A stretch of DNA of 64,000 nucleotides from NCBI RefSeq assembly GCF_000247695.1, contig NW_004624776.1, positions 12,805,964 through 12,869,963 on the forward strand, in the 5' to 3' direction. Below the pieces are notes generated by a model. That model did not search any database and was not told the origin of the DNA. It worked only from the letters and a program-made list of their open reading frames with translations. Positions 35,085-45,831 of this stretch are shown piece by piece; position 1 is the first letter of the stretch; each line of letters begins with the position of its first letter. This DNA is from Heterocephalus glaber (Eukaryota > Chordata > Mammalia > Rodentia > Bathyergidae). The translations under genes were made by a program, and so were the position numbers.

Positions 35085-35757
35085 CTATGCTAATGAGATG
35101 ACAGTTGGGTGGGATCCCTGGATAGTTTCAGAATAGGGAGACCAAGGCATGATTAGAGGATTGAGATTTTCAGCCCTACCTGAATCTCAATCTGTGGGGA
35201 GTTGAGAGGAACTGATGCCTCAGGCAATTACCAATGCCAGTGACTTAATCACTCCTACCTGTGTAATAAAACCCCAAAAGGACTGGGTTCAGAGAACTTC
35301 TGGACGGTTGAACATGCAGAAGCTCCCGCAGGGCCTGCACCTGGAGAGGGTAGGGAAGCTCCAAGCCCCTTCTCCTAGGCTTCATCTCCAAATCTGGCTC
35401 TTCATCTATGTCTTTTGTAGAATTCTATACAGCAAGCAAGTCAACACAAAATATTTCTCTGAGTCACGTGAGCTGTCCTGGAAAAGTACCAACACAGAGA
35501 TGGGGTGGTGGGAATCCACTGATTTATAAATAGTTGGTCAGTCAGAAATACAGGTCATAACCTGAGGCTTGTGCCTGATACCTGATAAGGTAGAGAGGGG
35601 CAGACTTGGACACTGAGCCCTGAACCTATGGGAAGTGACTCTGACTCCAGGTAGATAGTGTCAGAATTGAGTTAAACAAGACAACAAATTGGTATCCACT
35701 GCTAGAGAATTGCTTGGTTAGTGTCACATATCTGGCACTAGAAGTATCACATTGAAT
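35085..35757 (+). mobile_element. ERVL-like LTR, copy B
   Basis: Same family as 10936-11550. Shared blocks: CTATGCTAATGAGATGACAG, GATAGTTTCAGAATAGGGAG, CTGTGTAATAAAACCCCAAA, AGGACTGGGTTCAGAGAACT, GAAGCTCCAAGCCCCTTCTC, CTGATTTATAAATAGTTGGT, GAACCTATGGGAAGTGACTC, GTAGATAGTGTCAGAATTGA and TAGAGAATTGCTTGGTTAGT near the end. It keeps segments that copy A has lost, such as the part from 35283 to 35345. No internal retroviral sequence is attached. The 104-codon frame at 35215-35529 lies inside the LTR and is not a gene. Confidence 0.85.
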
Positions 35758-36221
35758 ATGAGGGTGAAAATATGAAAAGAAAAAAGTGCTTTCTCCCATA
35801 TCTCAGAATACATAAAGCTGAAAGAAGTAGGAATATACCTATATAGATGGTACCAGCATTTCTCACATACTCCTGGAGAACCATGTAATAATCTTGTGTG
35901 GGTGACTAAAGGGTAGATTAGTGTCAACTGAGAAAGTATAGTACCTTGAACAGACATAACATCCGTGCTTTCCAGCTCATGAATGAAACTGGTACCCTCC
36001 AGATCACTCTTTTCACATATAAACTACAAGCATTTGCTTTTAGAGAAAATATAATCATTATCCAGCACCTGACAAATAACATGACTTCAAAAACAAAAGC
36101 TTCCCCTCAAATCAATCTAGGACCAAAAATATAAATTTATCCTGGCTTAAACCTAGTATATTAAATTTATTCTGAAGCATCAGCTACACCTGTCTTTAGT
36201 CATAAAATATTCTCAATCAAC
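35758..36221. other. Unassigned stretch
   Basis: No gene or repeat recognised. Confidence 0.35.
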
Positions 36222-36388
36222 TCCATCCAATATGGTACCTACCAGCTGCATGTGGCTAATTGCACTTAAATTAAATAACATGAAAAATTCAGTTCCCCAG
36301 TTGCCACTTGTGACCAGAGATTGCCATTTGGGCCAGCAGAGCTGAATGCTGCCATCACTTAAGAATGTCCACTACACAGTGCTACTGT
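36222..36388. mobile_element. hAT-type MITE, second copy of the 3361 family
   Basis: CATCCAATATGGTACCTACC, AGCTGCATGTGGCTAATTG, CACTTAAATTAAATAACATG, and the right part with TCCACTACACAGTGCTACTG. The family has inverted termini, so orientation is not assigned. Confidence 0.65.
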
Positions 36389-38353
36389 CAATTCCGAAGG
36401 CCAGTTTTTACCCAGCCAAAACCACAGATCTGGTTTTTCTTACTTAGCAATTACCTGGGAAAATTTATTTGTTTATTGGTCCAGAAAATAAAAAGCACAT
36501 CACATTTAGCATTCTCAAAGTCCTAGAAAAACTTGGTCATCAACTGGAGATGCAAATTCTGTAATTAAGCTAAGAAAACTGGACAACGGAGGCCCCTGGG
36601 CATTTATTTCACACATGAAGTCTATTGCCTCCAGCATAGCCAAAGCCCTTTGAACCAGACTTAATCCCCAGAAAATACTCCAAGTCAGCCCCAGAAGCAG
36701 TAACTGCTCTAGTAAATTAAAATGAAGGATGAGAATTAGGACTCTGAATTTTTTTCAGTAGATGATGCAGCTGCTTTTGGTATGTACAGAGTATTAAGAC
36801 AGAATAAACATCCTGTTCATTAGCCAATCAAATTGCTCAAGTTATCATTCAACACTCCATTTATCTTATTATTGCCAACATGTATTATTAAGAAGCATGT
36901 TTCACATGTATCAACATAATAGCTGTCTCAAGATTTCCTGTGGAACCATATCCTCAAGAAAAGATCTGGACAGTCTCCCTATTCACAAGAGTACATGAGC
37001 ATCAGCTAGTTGCATTTAGCAAACCACAGCTCCATCACTTAAAATTGTTAGCCTCAAGCCAAGTTTCATCAGCTGAGGGGAGGAACCATGATGCATGTGA
37101 AATGAGGATTAGGACAGGAGTGTAACTGATAGGGAAAACTGACAGTGAAATCAGTGTCACAACAAATAAATGTTGTCATAGGAAAGAGGGGATGGGCTTC
37201 TTCCCAACTAATTGGTCACCTCTGCAGAGGCCAGTACTGCCACTTCTCTTGGACATGCCACAGTCGCTGGAGTGGGTTTTGTTGCCAGACAGGTCACATA
37301 AGTTATAAATTGTTCTATGAATGCATTATTTCCTGCTAATTGCAAGGAAAACTAGAAACACTTCAAGGCCAAAACATTAAATTCCTGAATCACCTAGCTT
37401 TCAGGTTTCTGGGACCATATGGTCCCAATTCGCTTAGCAATAAAATATTAGAAGCAAGCACACACCAGTCCTAGGTCTGGCTTTCCCTTCCAATTCCTTG
37501 CTTATGGGGAGGAAGAAAAAGTGAATTTCACTGCATGAGGGCAGCGTATATGTCCAGGGTAGAGTAATAAGAATCATTCTCTTTGAAAGCAATTGCCAAC
37601 ACAAAGCTTTTAGTACTATACACACTGCAACACTTCTAAAGTCATGGATTTTGCCATAAAATTAAACAGTGGCTGCCATATGAACTGCAATATTATATTA
37701 CTCTTTTCCCCTACATCTTACATTCTCTCTCAAATATCAGAATAAAAATATTAATATAAACTTCATAGAAAGCATAATAATTCATGCTATATGTTAAAGT
37801 GGTATTTTTTTTCCTTTGAAAAAGGAAAAAAGGGTTTTATGCTGGGAAATAGAGCCACATGGGTCTAAACAGAGCAGGGAAAGGTAAGGGTGATGGAGGG
37901 GAGAGGAGGGGAAGGATGACCACTGAGAGAACAGAAAGAGAAAGAAAGACATTCTGCTGGATGCTACCACCTGGTTATACTATATCCTTCACAACAGAAC
38001 ATTTTAATCAGCATTGGTGGTTCAGTTGTAGAATTCTCGCCTGCCACAACAGAACATTTTCTCCAAAAGCTATAGAAAATTGAAACATATATGCATCATG
38101 TTACCTAATGCTAAATATTTGGCAGCTCTTCAAATATCCAATGGCATAAAGATATTTATACTTTGAGCTGTTTAAAAATAAAAAATATTTTTAAAAATTT
38201 TAAAAGATTGGAAGGAGTTTATGAGGACTATGTATGAGGTTAAAAAATTGATTAAAGAAAATAATTTATCTTTTATACCAAGAAAATAGACCTTATGGAA
38301 ACTGTGACTTCCTTACCGTGTTTTAAGTAGTCTTAATAAAAAACTTAATCTCT
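36389..38353. other. Unassigned stretch
   Basis: About 2 kb with no gene or repeat family recognised. It includes a repeat-free AT-rich block with several ATTA motifs (36720-36900) and a purine-rich run near 37870-37960. Confidence 0.4.
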
Positions 38354-38880
38354 ATAAGGTGTGATCAAATACCGTGGCCAATGTTTAAATTAACAAATCT
38401 ATTACAATAAAAGGCACACTGTCATTTATTCCCCTAACAATTCTCCCCCTCACTTGGAACACACTTATCCCATCATTCTTGCCACTTGCTGAAGCAGTTC
38501 TGAAGTCCCTTTTTGTCTATGTCTTTATTTGCGCTGTCGTGGCTGCTTCAATGTCATAAATCAATTCAAAACATTGATGACAATTTCTGTCCAATAAAAC
38601 CATTACAGCGCGTCTTCATCTACCTTATTCACCAGATCTGGCACCACGTGACTTCTGCTGCTTCTCCAAAGTCATAACGAATATGAAAGGTAAACATTTT
38701 AGGGCACCTAAAGACACTCAAGAAAGAAGACTTCCAGAGATGCTTCAGAAACTGGCAAGAATAATGGGATAAGTGTGTTCCAAGTGAGGAGGGGTATTTG
38801 AGGGAGAGCAATAGCCATGTGTGCTTTACTATCATAGCTTTTAAAAATTTAAACACACTGTAGTTTTTACTCACATTGTG
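38354..38880. mobile_element. Foldback mariner-like element, copy 2
   Basis: Long inverted arms: the left arm (about 38354-38575) is an imperfect reverse complement of the right arm (about 38680-38880). The centre encodes PYSPDLAPRDFCCF on the plus strand (38623-38664), the hallmark of a mariner/Tc1 transposase catalytic region. The right arm continues in the same sense with the C-terminal DFQRCFRNWQE, a stop, and then WDKCVPSEEGY (38729-38795). The left arm carries the same C-terminal segment on the minus strand. Terminal sequence AAGGTGTGATCAAATA matches copy 1. No intact frame, so it cannot move by itself. Confidence 0.85.
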
Positions 38881-39256
38881 TATACTTTTAATTTATGGTA
38901 TAAGATTTTGCTACTCTTTCTAAAAAAAGATTTTGTTGAGTCAAATGAGGCCTACAGGCTCCAAAAATTCAGACATGTCCACTTGGTAGCACCCATGCAT
39001 TCACTCTGTGAACCCTTTCTAGGTGCCCTGAGGAAGGATAACAAAGCTGCACCTGGTTCCTGTCCTCAGAGACACTAAGGGCTAAGGAGCATGAGAGGTA
39101 TGTCAGAGGACAGGGAGAGTGAATAATAGACCTATTAGTCTAACAGATGACTAATCATGCTCTCTTACAGTGATCCATCACCAAAGATCAAACAAGAGCT
39201 CAGGATATTTGTGACACAATGTTTACACCGAGCTATGAGGGAAGAGACAGTGATGT
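38881..39256. other. Mostly unassigned, with antisense L2 fragment at 38990-39075
   Basis: CATGCATTCACTCTGTGAAC, TAGGTGCCCTGAGGAAGGAT and TTCCTGTCCTCAGAGACACT resemble a diverged reverse complement of the L2 end. The rest is unrecognised. Confidence 0.45.
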
Positions 39257-39632
39257 AAGTTCAATTATGTCCCATGATAAAAGATATGCTGGAGTTCTAA
39301 TTTCTAGTTCCCTCAGAATGTGGCTTTACTTGGAGACAGGCTCTTTGCAGAGGTAATCAGAGGAAGGTTAGAGGAGGTCCTAATCCAATATGACCAGTGT
39401 TCTTATTAAAAAGGGAAAAGTCTTGTACAGAGGAAAGAGTGCCAAAACTGAGGGAGAAGATGACCATCTACATTCAAAGAGTGCCTGAGGCCACCTGAAG
39501 GGCTGGAGGAGAAACCTAGGCCAGATTCTCCCTCACGGCCCTCACAAGGAAGCAACGCGGCCCACACCTTGATCTTGGACTTCCAAGCTCCAGGTTATGA
39601 GATGATAACTTTCTATTGTTAAAACCAGCCAG
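39257..39632 (+). mobile_element. MLT1-type LTR (ERVL-MaLR), sense
   Basis: Sense landmarks in order: TAAGTTCAATTATGTCCCAT, CTCAGAATGTGGCTTTACTT, GGTCCTAATCCAATATGACC with AGTGTTCTTATTAAAAAGGG, CAGATTCTCCCTCACGGCCC, CACCTTGATCTTGGACTTCC, AAGCTCCAGGTTATGAGATG, and TTCTATTGTTAAAACCAGCC. It is a nearly full solo LTR. A composite SINE starts at its 3' end. Confidence 0.92.
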
Positions 39633-39633
39633 T

Positions 39634-39803
39634 GGCTGGGCATAGTAGCTCAATGCGTGTAATCCCAGCACTCTAGGAGGCTGAGGAGAAGGAACACAAG
39701 TTTGAGCTTGGCCTGGGCAACTTAACGAGACTCTGCCTCAAAGGAAAAAATGTAAAAGGCTGGTAACGTAGCTCAGGTAAAGAGCCTGGGTTCAATCCTC
39801 AGA
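39634..39803 (+). repeat. B1-dID composite SINE
   Basis: B1 half: GGCTGGGCATAGTAGCTCAA, TGTAATCCCAGCACTCTAGG, AGGCTGAGGAGAAGG, GGCCTGGGCAACTTAACGAG and ACTCTGCCTCAAAGG. ID half: AAGGCTGGTAACGTAGCTCA, then a deletion, then GAGCCTGGGTTCAATCCTCA. The tail leads straight into a long purine tract. Confidence 0.9.
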
Positions 39804-39948
39804 AGAAAAGAAAGGGGAGATGAAGGAAAGGGGTGGGGAAGAAGGAGGGGAACTGGGGGAGGAAGAGGAGAAGAAAAGGGAGAAGGAGAGGGAGAGAACA
39901 ATAAGGAGGAAGAGGAAATAAAGAAGCGGGGGAGAGAGAGACAGACTC
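39804..39948. repeat. Long purine tract on plus strand
   Basis: About 145 bases of almost uninterrupted A and G (AGGAGGGGAACTGGGGGAGG region and on to GGAGAGAGAGACAG) directly after the SINE tail. The complementary strand gives a 78-codon Pro/Leu/Phe-rich open frame that is an artefact. Confidence 0.92.
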
Positions 39949-40224
39949 ACAGACACAGACAGATGACAGAGTGAAGAAAGAAAACACTGTGCATGGTTTT
40001 CTGTCTTGGACTCCTCGGCAGGCTAATGTAGGCAACGCTGTCCAACATGAATTAGGAAAACAGAGGGCATTTAGGTACAGGGATCAGAACGAAGACACCA
40101 CAGCAAGCGTGGACTGAAGAAAGTGAGGCTCAGGGTAGTGAGTGGAGAGCTACTTGGAGAGCTATTCGGGATCCAGAAAATGCAGCCAGATTAATTAATG
40201 CAAAGGACCAATGTGAAACGGTGG

Positions 40225-40236
40225 GACATCATCTTA
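40225..40236. repeat. Target-site duplication of ID at 40237 (left)
   Basis: GACATCATCTTA, repeated exactly at 40322-40333. Confidence 0.9.
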
Positions 40237-40321
40237 TTTTTTGGTACCAGGGATCGAACTCTGGACCTTGTGCTTTCAAGGCAGGCGGTGGCACCACTGA
40301 GCTAAATCCCTGGCCCTGTGT
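40237..40321 (-). repeat. ID SINE, antisense, with 12-bp target-site duplication
   Basis: Plus strand: T-rich tail, GGTACCAGGGATCGAACTCT (B-box complement), CTTGTGCTTTCAAGGCAGGC, CACCACTGAGCTAAATCCCT, then GGCCC. Flanked by exact copies of GACATCATCTTA. Confidence 0.95.
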
Positions 40322-40333
40322 GACATCATCTTA

Positions 40334-40759
40334 AAGAGGAAGAATGGCTATGGGGCCTGTGTACCTCAACTACAATTTGAATCCAGGAATTAACATTAAA
40401 GAAGGGAAAAAAGAAAAACATAGACCAGAGAAAGGGCAGTCAAAGATGAAAGACTACTTGAAGTGTTGGAGGCAGACACCATGGGTGTTTAAGGCAGCAA
40501 CAGTGAGGGTGGCCTGGGAGTGACTAGCCAGGTTTCCCAAAAGTCTGTCACGGAGACATAGCCATTATCTGATGCCATTAAATATTTAAATTGTAGAACA
40601 GAGTGTCTTTCCACTTGAGTTCAAATTCAACAAGTGACCTTATGACCTTATGGTAGAGAGCATACCTTCTTAGACAATATGGCCAGCACAAGTCATTATC
40701 CTCAGTTCCCCTAAGATGAAATTTTCACTGTCAAATAACACCATTGTACGCTGGCTCGT
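40334..40759. other. Unassigned stretch
   Basis: No gene or repeat recognised. Confidence 0.35.
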
Positions 40760-40835
40760 TGAACCTGTGAAGCTGTGAACTAGAATAAATCTTTCCTCTA
40801 TCTCGGGTATTTGACCACAGTGCAAAATGCCACTG
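40760..40835 (+). mobile_element. MaLR LTR 3' end fragment
   Basis: GAAGCTGTGAACTAGAATAA, then ATCTTTCCTCTATCTCGGGT and ATTTGACCACAGTGCAAAAT follow the 3' end of THE1/MST-type LTRs (polyadenylation signal region, then the end). Confidence 0.55.
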
Positions 40836-40844
40836 GCTCCACAT

Positions 40845-41110
40845 CTTCATTTCTCACAGTTCTGGAGCCTGAAAGTCAAAGATCAAGTTGTCAGGAGGTT
40901 CAGTTATTGGTAAGAGCTTCCTTCCTGGCTTGTAGACAGTGAACTTTTGTTGGGCCCTCACCTGATGGGTTTGTGGAGCTGCGTGGTGGTGGTGGCGGTG
41001 GTGCGGGTTTGCAAAGAGAGTGCACAGAGAGCTGCCTGTACACCCCAAATCAAGATGATCTCTTTCATCCCTAAAGACCCCTTCACACACCATCCTCTCA
41101 CTTGCCCTTC
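40845..41110 (-). mobile_element. MLT1-like LTR fragment, antisense
   Basis: TCATTTCTCACAGTTCTGGA, GCCTGAAAGTCAAAGATCAA, TTGTCAGGAGGTTC and TTCCTGGCTTGTAGACAGTG are reverse complements of an MLT1-type 3' portion. The downstream half is diverged, including a GGTGGTGG-type simple run near 40985. Confidence 0.7.
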
Positions 41111-41179
41111 ATGTCACTTCTGCTGCCTTGTTCATTTGTCTACCTTCCCCTGGACTAACCTGTGAATTCTACTTGACTC

Positions 41180-41245
41180 CCAGTTGCCCCAAACCATGCC
41201 TACCATCTAGCAGGTGCTCCGCATATTTGCTAAACCCAAGAATGA
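41180..41245 (+). repeat. L2 LINE tail fragment
   Basis: CATCTAGCAGGTGCTCCGCA, then TATTTGCTAAACCCAAGAAT resembles the very end of L2. Confidence 0.5.
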
Positions 41246-41369
41246 ATTGCTTGTTTAATCAGTATCCAGTCTCACTTCTCCACCTTGGAACAGCCAAGCA
41301 AAATGACTTTAGAATCAATTTTGACTGTAAAACATTTGGAATAACACAATGCTCAAGACACAGGGAAAC

Positions 41370-41480
41370 CAACCATTTTTGAGCCAGGAGGTCTAGTCTC
41401 AACAATTCTATGTAGCTGTGTGACCTTTGATAAGTCATTTCTGAGCCCAACAGAAATTTTACACTGTAAAATTTGGAAAC
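41370..41480 (+). repeat. MIR SINE fragment
   Basis: TATGTAGCTGTGTGACCTTT, then GATAAGTCATTTCTGAGCC and TTACACTGTAAAATTTGGAA follow the MIR core. Confidence 0.65.
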
Positions 41481-42811
41481 AGCTAGTCATGCTGTAGCAC
41501 GTGTTACAGTCATTCCATAGGACAGTGAGGGTCAAAGAAAAATAAATGAGTCATATACCAATACATGCCTTTTGGTTCATAAGTTATTGTATTTAATTTT
41601 CAGTTATGCAGAGATCAACACAAAACTTGAATTAACAGTCAAGTATACTGCAAGAGACGTCCACCTTTTAAAATATCCTAAGGAATAAAGCCTTAGTAAC
41701 TTCTGAGAGGTAGTAGGGGCAAAAGCTGTAATGAGACACCCATTCCCCTCCCTCTCAGAAGACCTTCACTGCTCACTGCTCCCACACATGGATGTTGGTT
41801 CCCACAAGAAGGTGTAATTTAATAATCTTTGAATGCTGAGGCCTGCGTATTTTTAAACCTGAAGGTTCAATTAGCAACTAGAGTTCAATCGTTCTGGTAG
41901 CACTTGTAATTTTAGACAATTACTTTCCCTGTGTGGAAACTTTGGACCTAAAGGGCTGTGTATTTTAAGGCACATTTGTACTACATTTCTGTACCCTTTT
42001 ATAAACACGATGTTTTCAAAGACTGCAATTGTTCTTCCTCAAAAAGGGATCTGACCAAGTTAAAAGGTTTTTCCTCATTAAATAGCACTTCTCATGGCTC
42101 TTGATGACTGGACTCAAACTTGTATGTCACCCTAAATAATGAGTACCTCCAGTTCTCTACTTGAGGCCAAAACGGTCCTTAGTTGTGCTCATGATCCTGC
42201 TTTCTTCCCTCCATGAAATGTACATTTTCTCATTGCCCACCCTTGCCTATCTAAAGTTCTTCTTCTCCAAAATGTGACCACATAAAAATGATAAGGCATA
42301 ATCCACTGTTACTCTGAAGTTTTTTTCTACACTACTAAAGAAAAACAAAATCTTTTAGTACATTTAGAGCCAGTTTATATGCACCTATAGATCTCAGCTG
42401 ACTCAATACAGCAGTGGCAACACACCACTGCAGATGGAAGGAATTTCTTTTAAAATGATATCCTTCGTTAAACTTACAGGAGCTGAAATAGAAATGAAAA
42501 ACTCAGAGGGCCAGTCATCAGGATAATTGCACTAATTACTTTATTTGGGTAAATTGAGTACTTTTCTGAAAAGCAGCTCAGAGAAAAGACCACCCCTGGA
42601 CAAGTGTAATTTGCACAACTTGTACTTATCCAACTAATAGCAAATCACTAACTTGATAAACACATACTTGCATGCATAACTGAATTGCCTTTAGAACATA
42701 CAATTTTGAGAAATATTCTAATTTGTGATTGGAAAGTACATTGTTCAACCTTTATCCAATATTCTACAATATCTGTGCCATTGAAATATCCACAAAGGCT
42801 ATTTCACATTA
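41481..42811. other. Unassigned, repeat-poor stretch
   Basis: No gene or repeat family recognised over 1.3 kb. Segments at about 41800-42080 and 42480-42720 are repeat-free with many ATTA/TAAT motifs, which is the look of conserved non-coding DNA but proves nothing without alignment. Confidence 0.35.
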
Positions 42812-42823
42812 AATTAAGTACAG
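42812..42823. repeat. Target-site duplication of ID at 42824 (left)
   Basis: AATTAAGTACAG, repeated exactly at 42925-42936. Confidence 0.9.
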
Positions 42824-42924
42824 CTGGGCTGGGGATTTAGCTCAGTGGTTCCACCGCCTGCCTCGCAAGCGCAAGGACACAAGTTCAATCCCCGGTACCA
42901 AATGAATAAATAAATTAATTAATT
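42824..42924 (+). repeat. ID SINE with 12-bp target-site duplication
   Basis: GGGCTGGGGATTTAGCTCAG (A-box), GCCTGCCTCGCAAGCGCAAG and CACAAGTTCAATCCCCGGTA with CCA, then an AATAAATAAATTAATT-type tail. The B-box has the GTTCAATCC variant. Exact flanking duplications show recent insertion. Confidence 0.96.
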
Positions 42925-43373
42925 AATTAAGTACAGTATCTTTTAAGGTTAACTGAGTCACCTAACAACTTAACATAAATTATTGAGATGAAATAAAAGA
43001 GGTGAAGCATGTGCCCACAGTTATAAAAATTAGAGTTAAGGTTATAACTCAATCACTCCGAGGCTAATTCTATAATTTAATTTCCTTCCAATCTGTCTCT
43101 CTCTTCTATATTTGTAAACTACAAAGCATCAGTTGATGATTAAGGAGTTTTAGTTCTTTGACTTAACCTATGGCTCCATTACCAATGGCTTGCACAGACA
43201 AGGAGAGAGCAAAAAAGTCCACAGGCCTTGTCTACAGGCCTGATACCAACTACTTATGCACAAAAGAAATAAAAGAAAAAGCAACATGATTTTCTACTAG
43301 GAAGTACCCTTCTTAGGGATTGCAATTTAGTAACTATTTGAAGTACCGCCTAGGTAAAAACTATTTTAAAGAT

Positions 43374-43526
43374 GAGGGGTTGAAGATATAGCTTAGTGGT
43401 AAAAATTGTGTGCTTAGTAGATATGAGGGCCTGGGTTCAATCCCCAGCATCCCTCCTCACCCCATGGAGAAAGTCTCCACCACCTAGAAACAATGTCTTT
43501 AAATAAACAAACAAACAAACAAACAA
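43374..43526 (+). repeat. Old ID-derived SINE with AAAC tail
   Basis: GAGGGGTTGAAGATATAGCT with TAGTGGTAAAAATTGTGTGC, then GAGGGCCTGGGTTCAATCCC and CAGCATCC. An unrelated-looking segment follows, then an (AAAC)n tail at about 43503-43526. It is more diverged than the other ID copies. Confidence 0.7.
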
Positions 43527-43749
43527 ATATCTAGCTTACAGCCCAGTGAGGGCAATAAAGCAAGCACTCCACTATATAAACCATTGACATAGGGAAGAAT
43601 ATACTCCCAAAAGAAATATATATTATGGAGATCTAAATCGAATTCGAGAAATAGGGCACATAGTCCCAAAAGATCAGGTAGAAATGCAGTTCACACGAAC
43701 AGAGCTAGGGCTATTTAGATGTGAGAACCAGAGAATAAGACTTAAAAAG

Positions 43750-43776
43750 CAGGAAATTCATGCTTTGAATTTCCTG
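43750..43776. repeat. Short perfect inverted repeat
   Basis: CAGGAAATTCA (43750-43760) and TGAATTTCCTG (43766-43776) are exact reverse complements around TGCTT. The core TTCCTG/CAGGAA is ETS-like, and the arm sequence also recalls a STAT-type half site; both are only suggestions. Confidence 0.8.
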
Positions 43777-45831
43777 ATACCTATGATAATGTTAGGTGCT
43801 GTGCAACATGCTCTGGATAAGATGTGGAGCGATTTCTTTAGTAACACTTCCATGTAGAACTGTAGATAAAAAATGAGGAAATGTTAGGCGTAGACCAGTT
43901 TTTGAGAAGATTTCTACAACTTAAGCAAGGTCAGTGTAGATTTATTTCCAAAAAGGTTAAAACCTCCTGTTATCTACAAGTACACAAAGGTGATAGATCC
44001 AGAGCAAAGAGAGAGAAATCGGCAATAAGGATAGAATTGGAAAATGAGACTAATTAGAAAAACTACTGTGTAATATATACGCCTCTCTATATATGCATAT
44101 GTATAGTAAATTTATAGGAGTTTTCTATTCACCTCTTTAAATTTTTTCTTTACAATACAAGTGAAATAAGAAATAAAGTTTAAAAAAACTTTTCATACTT
44201 TTGATTTGATACTAAAAACTCTTAAAACAACCATAATCTTTGTTTTATTTGTTCAACTATTTTCTAAGAAAAGGTGAATCTAAGAGTATATTCTTTAAGA
44301 TTTAGTTGCTTACAAATGACTATTTCAAAGATTTAAATTACAAGATTTCTAGTGAATTTTATTAATTTTAAAATAATCAGATTTTTGCGAAGCAACTTTT
44401 CACTTTCATATGATGACAGAACTGTAATGATCCAACAATAAGTACTACAAACGCTTCTGTCTCAGATTATCTTATCCTTTGCCAAAGTATGTAGGGAGGG
44501 TGAAGAGAGAGACAAGACTCACTATTTAATTTAAGACTCACTCAAAATGTAATAACTTTCAATATTCCCACAGTCTTTTGACACCTTTTTCCTTCTTTCT
44601 GCTAGCCATCATCCTTCTTGTTGCTTATCTCATTCTATTTTCATTTCTTCTTTTTTCCTCTTCATAAGTAACTAAATTTGGCAGCTGCCAAAAATCCACT
44701 TGGTTCTATTTACGTATCTCCCTTTAGTATATAAATTTCCTGAAGGTTTTAATTCATAAAAGTAACACATGGTCCAGGTATGACTGACTCACGTGCATAG
44801 GACAAAATTCTGGGCTCATTGTGCATTTTAAAGGGATCAAATTTGGAGATAAATTTAGTCCAGATTTAGTGCAAATTTGATTTCTACATCTTTCAATGTT
44901 GACATCTTCAAGCCTTATGGGGACTACTAGTTTAATAAACAATCTTACCCACCCACTCCCTGCACAGTTTTCTCAGTGACAAAACTTTTCACACATTCAG
45001 GACTATCAGGAATATCAAGATTAGGCAGAGTAAAAAAGAAATAGGCTCACTTTTGAAAAGTAGGATGATTTTCGCCTTATATCCACAAAAGAAATGAAAA
45101 TCTTTATAGATAACATCTCTGACTGGGAAGAACACTAATTACAAAATAAATATATTTGACTCTTAAAAGTCCAAGACAATGACACGAAAGCATCATGTTG
45201 CAGAAAGAGCTGAAAAACACAAAAATGAAGTAGAAATATATATTCCATCACAATAGGACAAATATCATTAAATTGCTCTCCAATGTTCCCACCAACACTC
45301 AACTCAGGGTATAAACCTGAGATTTGACATAGTGATGTAGATTTCATACATATTGTTTCACAAAATGAATTATCCTAAGAGCACCTTTCCTGATTATCAA
45401 CATCTTTCATGTATTTCAAAGCACCTTCTTGTGCATAGGAGCCAACAGACATCAAGGTCCCTAGGATGAGATGACTTCCCTAGGATGCTGAACTAGTGAA
45501 GAAATTGCTTAGGCCAATAACAATATTATAGATGCAAAATGGGGATATTAATAACCCTTCTCATCTTGTCCCCAGAGAAGGTGTTCAATTCTCAACTTTC
45601 TTCAAAATAACTCCCTGTCATAATGATCACAGATCTGTTGAGGTTTTCTATATTATTTTAAGTGTCGTCTTCCCTCCATTTGTATACAATTTCACTGAAT
45701 AAAAAGTAATGTTTCCATTGGTCCATTGATTCGCACCTTCCCCTTGATTACAGGAATCAACCAACATGCCTCACCACACCTACTTCTAACATTTGATGCC
45801 AGCCAGAACTTCATTAAAAATGGAGCGAATT

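Noticed and set aside
10936..35757. A 25-kb provirus between the two ERVL-like LTRs
   Set aside because: Too long, and the DNA between them is full of unrelated insertions with no gag, pol or env remnants seen.
40978..41005. GGTGGTGG run as a G-quadruplex promoter element
   Set aside because: The run is short, lacks four clean G-triplets, and falls in a decayed LTR fragment.
42824..42900. Functional tRNA gene
   Set aside because: The A- and B-box-like segments are those of a tRNA-derived ID SINE. It has a 3' A-rich tail and target-site duplications, and there is no cloverleaf with a proper acceptor stem.
43503..43526. CRISPR-like or other spaced repeat array
   Set aside because: It is a simple AAAC tetranucleotide tail of a SINE in a mammalian genome. 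No spacer structure anywhere in the window.
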